Source of the DNA: Hordeum vulgare subsp. vulgare
Taxonomy: Eukaryota > Streptophyta > Magnoliopsida > Poales > Poaceae
Length of the DNA: 64,000 nucleotides
Assembly: GCF_904849725.1 (NCBI RefSeq)
Contig: NC_058520.1
Coordinates: 537,840,083-537,904,082, forward strand
Direction of reading: 5' to 3'
Part shown: piece after piece, positions 57,654 to 64,000 of the stretch
Position numbering within the stretch: position 1 is the first letter of the stretch
How the letters are laid out: each line of letters opens with the position of its first letter
Translations under genes and position numbers: made by a program
The notes under the pieces: model-generated
Told to the model about the DNA's origin: nothing
Databases searched by the model: none
The model's input: only the letters and a program-made list of their open reading frames with translations

Positions 57654-60600
57654 CTAAGAATTGAACGGGAGACAACACTTCTCAAGATATCGAGCAAGCA
57701 ATTGAAGCAGGTCTAGCCGCTCTTCTTCTACAGGGGCGGGTGGTGGAGTAAGTGGGAGTTCTGAAGGCAGGTGTCGGTGAAATGAGTCTACTGCGGCTGC
57801 GACACCATCTTCATTCCCTATTGCTATCGCCAGTTCCATTGATCGTGATTTTACCTTCAGCAAAGTAGCAGGATCAGTTAACACAAAACTGCATCTGCTC
57901 ATTACCAAGGAATGTGTTTATGCGTCATAAGAATAACAAGATAAATCCCTATGTGGTGAAGATGGCAAATGAGCACATCATAAATGTCTTGAAACACAGA
58001 ATATACAAAAAGCATGAAAAGTACTGCTACCTCAGGATCAAGCATGAATCTGATAGCATTTGAAAGTGCTTCGGTAGTAAGCTCTGTCACACGGATAGGT
58101 ACAGGACCCACACCGCGCGCATGAACTATCTCGCCCCAGAAGAACTGGTCGCCAAAAAAAGGCACTACGGTGGTTGGACACTGTTAACAGCACAAATAGC
58201 AGTCAAGTACATTCACAAAAGAATGGTGATAGTGAATGGTAAAGAGACCTTGTACATCGAGGGTACCGTTCATAACAAGCATCAGGATAATGAGTTTTGT
58301 TTTACAGAAGTTGCAGATTATATTGTTAGCTGAATCTTTCATATGGTTTTGTTCCAGTGGTGGCTGGTGAGTAACATGTTTTGTGTTCAAAAGTTTGAAG
58401 CCATCATGTCAAATAAAACATTTTATGTGCGTTCAACTTCTATCTATCGATAGTGCAGATTAGTAGCTTACCCCAGCTATCAGGCCTGCAGCTGTGGTAC
58501 CTGCTCCACCATGATGTACCTTATAAACAAGCATACAACCTCATTAGTAACTGTCTCCAGAAACAGAAGTACTACATTACTACTATTGGGTGTTACAAGC
58601 GTAGTTTAGAGGAACAAGTATATTCTCAAAAGCATCCCAGAGCGGGATTAACTGAAAGTACTGGTTCAGCTACTAGACCGTTTTCTTAAAATATTGGTAC
58701 AAGACAATTTTGTTCAGAGCATATGAGCAGAAAGTCTTGGCTCTTCAGCACACGTCCTTATTCCACCATGGTACAACTACTAGCTGTACATAGTCAAATA
58801 TACAGTCAGACCACCCAAGCTGGTGGTTCAGTGGGTGACCTCACCAGTTTTGTTTTGAAAAGTATGGTCACAGGGTTCACATAACTGAAATATGTCAAAC
58901 CTGTTGTAAGTTACACCCCAAAATGTTCTTGGTGATGTCTGCTACCATACTATACTCAAACCTTTGGTGCTGTACCAGCATATACTGATCTGTCTGGTTA
59001 TGCCAAGGAATATATAGCTGCTAACTGGAGGTTTGTAATAATTAATTTCATAGTTGTTTATAAAAGTCGTTACCAAGGAAGTTATAGCACATAAAGGGAG
59101 TAGAAAGGTAATGGTTATAGTGAAGAAGACAACTTCTCATTTTACTTCATGCTTTCGTCCATTAGACACTCTCAAGCAGCCCAAAACCATCGTAAGCAAG
59201 ACCGAGTCATGAAGAAATTCATTCTTGACATGCTTAAATGAATAAACTGTGATATTAAGTTATGACTTTTGACAGTTAGAGAAAATTTCTTCCACAACTT
59301 CCTAATTTTTCTTTGACATTAGAGAACCGCACAAAATTCAGTATCCTGCTGAACCACTTTATGAAAATTCCTGAAGTCAACAAATAATGGTGTTGAAATA
59401 GTACTCACAACTGCAGTACAACGCGGAAACAGCCAGTCATGGGGACAATCTTCCAAAATGAAGACGTCACCTGGAACTTCTGAAACTGCAGAGACAAGTT
59501 GCATACATAAATAACAAGGCAAAGGGGCAAAATGTGTACCAGTGATAACTCTTTTCTAACTGCTCCCTCCGTTTAGAATTAACTGTCGCTGAAATGAGTG
59601 AATCTACACACTGAAGCGCGTCTATATACACTCGTTTCAACGACAGTTAATTCCAAACAGAGGTAATACCTGTGTAAGTTTCTACAAGATGTACATCAGT
59701 CTACGACAGCAATGCTATAGAAGAGTGCCCATATATCAGAGTACATACAAAGATTGGCTGCCCCCACAATTTAAAAATGATGCATACAGTAACTTACAAC
59801 TTCCAAGATCTCCCCAACCACGGCTAATGATTCCTCTCTGTCCTGTTTCTCTTAGTGCATCCAAAATGATAGTACTGACCTTTTTTTCATCATCAAGAGG
59901 CTTCAAACAAAAAAAATACACCACATAATAAGAATTAGATAGTTACTCTTGTCTCATATCAACAAAACAAAAGCAGGGAAAAATATCTGCTAATATTCTA
60001 TCAACCCGTTTTAGGTTTGGTAGGTTCTAATGCATAGTGATCTTGCTTTTTCTTCTATATCTTGCGGAAACTTTTGGCAAAACTCATCTCTTTTGTACTC
60101 CAGACTACAGACTTTACATTGCTAACTCAGTTTCCGGTACATATAGCAGGTTACCAGATGAAAAGAAATTTGGATTGAAAGTAGACAAAAAAAGTAGCCA
60201 GATGATCAAAACTGTTGGAATTTGTTTCCGCACTGTGGTAATTAGACATATTTTAAATTGTAATTTGTTTCAACTTATGATACCTTTCCTCGGAATCCTG
60301 GCTCTTCCACTGAGGGGGGCGGGGGGGGGGGGGGGGGGGGGAGATGGAGGCGTGGGGACCTAGTGCACACGGTGGGTCTCTTACCCATGGTGTGTAAGAC
60401 CCTGAGTGAGACTCTGAAGTCGAGCTCCTTTTATGGTTTCCTCATGCAACCTATCTCCCTTTATTTATTACTCCCTCCGTCCCAAAATAACTGTCTCAAC
60501 TTTGTACTAGCTCTAGTACAATATTGTACTAAGCTTAAGACACTTATTTTGGGACGGAGGGAGTAGATAATATTGGCTAACTTGGAAAGTAAACAGAATC

Positions 60601-63600
60601 CTCGTGATAAGGAACTAAAGGATAGAGATCGAGATGCGCATGAAGGGATGAATCAACAATTCCACTACTCTCCTATTAAAGCTATAGTCATCTGGTCTTA
60701 CAATCTATGTAGGTTATACATTAGTACTCCCTCCGTCCTGAATTACTTGCCGCAAAAACGGATAGAGAGGGATGTATCTAGAACTAATAATATGTCTAGA
60801 TACATTATTTCTGCGACAGGTAATTCGGGAAGGAGGGGGTATTAAGTAGCAACCCAGACACATTAGCATCATAACATGATTAGTATATCAAGTAATGACC
60901 ACCGTTGGCATGATTTCCAGTTCTTAGAGGCCTAGAATGGTTTATCATCATTCATAAATGTAAGTATACAAGATATAAATATATATCTTCAATAGCTAGT
61001 ACATTCATCATGGGGAAAAAATATAAACATATGTATTGTGATTCAGAATGGTGAAATAGTGCCCATGAAAGATAATTACAGTTCAAGGAACCAACTAAAC
61101 AGAGGTGTAACTCGCATGGTCTGAGAAATGCAATACATGTAGCAAAAGAGATGCAGAGTCAGAATTACTAAATACAATACTCCCTACTATCCATATTAAT
61201 TGTTGTAAATGAGGCAAAATATCAAGTTATTCAACTGTTTTATCATCATCATAAGATCTTTTCACATAGTTCCATACCATGCTACCAAAACCGATGTATA
61301 TCGGTTTGGAACCTTGTTCAAGCCACTGTGAGAGCTCTGGCGGCGGTTGATACTTTGTGCCAAGATTTAAGAAGCAATATCCCACGACATCCACTAGAGA
61401 ACCCCAATCTGCAGACAAGAATGTAGTTAGCACGGCCAACATAAATCCAATTATTAAAGCATAAATTTTGCAATGACGTGATGTTTTCCTATCCCTGAGT
61501 AAACCACAGCTGAGAGAACAGGGTCACTACGTTCATGAAGCACGAGTCACTATAATCGAATGAGAGCATTGCAGTATCGTGATTTTTCGTAAAAGTTATA
61601 GAATCATACATGAGTACTCGTGAACTCGAACTAAACAAATAGTCATGGGTAAGCTTTCACACCTTTCAAGTGACTAATTGTTTAGTAAAGAGAACCCAAA
61701 ACTAGAAGATAAATTATTCGAGCCCAGCCAAATGAGCAATGGAGGTCCTTGAAGATAAGAGTTTCCGAACAACCTCTTTAAGGTACAATGCGTCGGATGA
61801 CTGCTTTTGTGACCATACAGTCTCAAACACAATTCTCGATCCATGGGAAAAACTATTAGCTCAAAGATATGAGTGACGTGCCATGATGATCAAGTATGTT
61901 TAAAGTAAACGGAAGCTGTCAAGAGAAGTAATGACTTCAAATGGGAGCATAAAATAATCCACAGCTCTGTGATTTGAGTGTTCCCATCCCATCTTGCTAC
62001 TTATTGCTAAATCTTGACAATATTTATTTTTCAATAGCTAAGTTAGAATATTCTACGATATAGAATTCAGAAACCTAAACTAGACAATTAGCACTAGTGG
62101 AGTTAGTGTTCAGTCCTTCCCGTTCAGTTCTTAATCTTCCAAATGAGGCGTATTCAGCAAAACCTTGGACAAATAACCTTTCCTAGACCCAATATAAAAT
62201 TTCAACATGTGTCTCCTCAAAAAGTTCATGGGTAAGGTGCAGTTTAGCCAAATTTAAAGATCAGAAAGGAATCTATCGGAATAAAGATAGTATATGCATA
62301 TGTTTACACTCAAAATAAGCTCAAAAATGAGGATACATGGGACAAAAAAGGTATTATGCCATGTATGTGGAAGCTTGTTGAATGATGGGTATAGATGTGG
62401 TCAATCAATTTCAAGTTATTAAGTAATACATACTGAGGATCGCGAAGTTAACTAAAGTAATATCAGGATACCATTTGGCTTCGGCATAAGGTGAGGACTC
62501 CACATGTATCCTGTAGGTAAGTGTGATATGGATCCATGGTACGTGCTGAAGTAAGCAATAGGGGACAAGTTTAACTTCTTTCTGAAATCATTTATGAATC
62601 CTCTTGTGCCCCACCAAATAATTAAATCCACAATAAGGTAGGATAGCTGAAGCCAAGGGGTAAAGATGTCAGAATCTGAATATCCATATTTTGGAGGAAA
62701 ACTGAGACAGAACAATTCCACGATCATATACAGAAATGGACTAATTCACATGTTTAAAAGGCACGCGCACAATAGTGAAAAGGTTAAGGATGTACCCTGT
62801 AGGTTGCACTCTGAGGGGTTCGAGCCAATGGATGAGGGAACTCATTAGTTGGCCTGCCTACAAACATTAACAATTAGGAAACATATAGAGCAACCTCACT
62901 TAAATAGTAGTACATCACAAATACTCCCTCCATCCCACAATATAAGAGCGTTTTGCAAGCTATGTCAGCTTGCAAAACGCTCTTATATTGTGGGACAGAG
63001 GGAGTATTTATTAGTATGCAGAGTGTTGTTTTATTTTTTACAGTATCATCGAGTCGCTACAATTTCCAAAGAGCACATCTTTCATGACCCTGTTAACACT
63101 CTGTAGCCAGAAGAGATAAGCTAGCATGCATGAGAGAAATGCCTAAAATCCTGTACAAAGCTAAAGGTTAGGGCATTTTGAGTTTTTCACTACAAGTTAA
63201 GATATTTAGATTAAAAAGTGCAAGGTTAAGGTATAACAACTCGTTCAGGTTCTTGACTAACGTTATACTTTACAAAGGATAGTCCTCAAACTCATTGGAC
63301 CTTCCATGGGAGTCAACTGTGATAGGCTGATAGCTGTTGGAAGTATTCTTATGGAATCAGCAAAATATTCTAGATTAGACCAGTAAACAGTATGAAGAGT
63401 ATAACTCCCGCTGTTCTTTGTGCAGTATTACAGTGAGCAGTTCCCGAGGGATTCGGTACAAAAAATTATATTTTAATGCAATCAACAGCAACTGAGACAC
63501 ATGCAGAAAAAAAAGTGATCTGCAGTCTTCACAGGATAAACATGACGGCATATTAAAATTGTGAAACGTTTTCAAGCTGGCAGTGAAAACAGTACAGACT

Positions 63601-63667
63601 TACGTCCATGGAAAAGTAAAGAAGATGTGCAGAGGTACCCCAAGTGCCTCGGCAATATGAAGATGTC
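57654..63667 (-). CDS. UGT80B1-like: Sterol 3-beta-glucosyltransferase, UGT80B1-like (3' nine exons; gene continues past the window)
   Basis: Transfers glucose from UDP-glucose to the 3-hydroxyl of membrane sterols, giving steryl glucosides. Exons (minus strand): 63667-63604, 62853-62796, 62646-62472, 61408-61278, 59900-59798, 59485-59409, 58519-58472, 58180-58031 and 57854-57654. Joined phases are consistent and give 334 open codons. Motifs in order: HLHIAEALGVPLHIFFTFPW, GYMWSPHLMPKPN, KPIYIGFGSM, DDEKKVSTIILDALRETGQR, EDCPHDWLFPRC, the nucleotide-sugar-binding HHGGAGTTAAG, PFFGDQFFWGE, and EDGVAAAVDSFHRHLPSE. The C-terminus EKCCLPFNS resembles the CC-containing end of Arabidopsis UGT80B1 rather than UGT80A2. 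All splice sites are GT-AG, two with weak donors (62795, 62471). The N-terminal half lies beyond 64000. It is the only intact host gene here. Confidence 0.93.
59563..59663. mobile_element. Stowaway-like MITE in an intron of the UGT80B1-like gene
   Basis: CTCCCTCCGTTTAGAATTAA at the left pairs with the right part (TTAATTCCAAACAGAGG) followed by TA. The left flank is TG rather than TA, so the copy is diverged. Confidence 0.7.
60471..60563. mobile_element. Stowaway MITE (93 bp) with TA duplication, intronic
   Basis: CTCCCTCCGTCCCAAAATAA pairs with TTATTTTGGGACGGAGGGAG; TA on both sides (60469-60470, 60564-60565). Confidence 0.93.
60727..60839. mobile_element. Stowaway-like MITE (113 bp) with TA duplication, intronic
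   Basis: CTCCCTCCGTCCTGAATTAC pairs with the right part (GTAATTCGGGAAGGAGGGG); TA at 60725-60726 and 60840-60841. Same intron as the preceding MITE. Confidence 0.88.
62924..63004. mobile_element. Short Stowaway MITE (81 bp), near-perfect palindrome, intronic
   Basis: CTCCCTCCATCCCACAATAT with its inverted copy at the right; TA at 62922-62923 and 63005-63006. The arms pair almost without mismatch around a loop of about seven bases. It lies in the intron 62854-63603. Confidence 0.92.
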
Positions 63668-64000
63668 CTGGAATAATACGATTATTTGTTAGGAGGACAC
63701 AACACTACAATAGTATTAAGAGTCACACTCTATGTAAATGTTGTATGAATGCACAAGACAACACATGCCAGAAAGGTAATCGATTACACTATGGTATTGG
63801 GTCACTGAACCATTTAAATCTTCAAAGTTTTGAGTTACTCTTCGAGATGGTAGAACTTTGAAGGCGAAATTAGTTCAGTCTTCAGTGAAATGGAAAAGAT
63901 AAAGTAGAGATTAAGATTCGATCTGAGGCTTAGGCCACATATATAAAGGTATTTATTACTGTGACAACTAGGCACACAGTTACATAGGATATACATGTAG
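63668..64000 (-). other. Intron of the UGT80B1-like gene
   Basis: Sequence upstream (minus sense) of the acceptor CAG at 63670-63668. I see no further exon before the window ends, so the preceding exon lies beyond 64000. Confidence 0.6.

Noticed and set aside
62924..63004. microRNA precursor
   Set aside because: The hairpin is fully explained by a Stowaway MITE with TA duplications; small-RNA data would be required.

Overview
The window is nuclear DNA of a grass of the tribe Triticeae (wheat, barley, rye or Aegilops type). The main evidence is a complete BARE/WIS/Angela-type Copia element whose 1.8 kb LTRs end in CCAACA, together with long Athila-like Gypsy elements primed by tRNA-Asp, Stowaway MITEs with CTCCCTCC ends, and one spliced plant gene. 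Nothing is prokaryotic. About 54 kb is nested transposons, and the only ordinary host gene is at the right edge.

Layout. 1-2907: 5' leader and 5' LTR of a minus-strand Gypsy element whose body lies left of the window; it sits inside a plus-strand Gypsy element. 2908-7656: that host element, with a six-exon antisense accessory gene (3116-6576, broken) and its 3' LTR (7100-7656). 7657-12044: a minus-strand LINE (ORF1 tail, then ORF2 with endonuclease and RT) cut at its 3' end by that LTR. 12045-12320: a MITE-like remnant. 12580-13990: about three diverged 0.49 kb tandem repeats. 14263 onward: a Copia LTR of undefined length, then simple repeats. 16091-23001: a minus-strand Gypsy deletion derivative flanked by GCTTT duplications, with a truncated gag and a 5.1 kb LTR that carries two tRNA-like modules. 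23458-24748: a Gypsy 3' LTR and a Copia 5' LTR.

24832-54070 is one minus-strand Athila-like element (about 10.2 kb net) split by two insertions: a BARE-like element at 29915-38846 (duplication AAATG) in its 3' region, and a plus-strand Athila-like element at 41291-51356 (duplication GACTA) in its gag. LTR divergence counted by eye is about 3.4% for the outer element, 3.5% for the inner Athila and 1.4% for the BARE-like element, which agrees with the nesting.

54071-57650 holds another dispersed repeat, a region dense in TGAAA motifs, and MITEs. 57654-63667 is the 3' part (nine exons, open reading frame intact) of a UGT80B1-like sterol 3-beta-glucosyltransferase gene on the minus strand; its 5' exons lie beyond 64000. 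Several Stowaway MITEs sit in its introns.

Most notable signal: both Athila-like elements, although different families in opposite orientation, carry their third ORF between an internal copy of the LTR core promoter (a large GC-rich hairpin plus an AAAAAATCA motif) and a second polypurine tract. They also share a conserved 3' non-coding domain. The tandem hairpin plus tRNA-like units in the long Gypsy LTR are the second point of interest.
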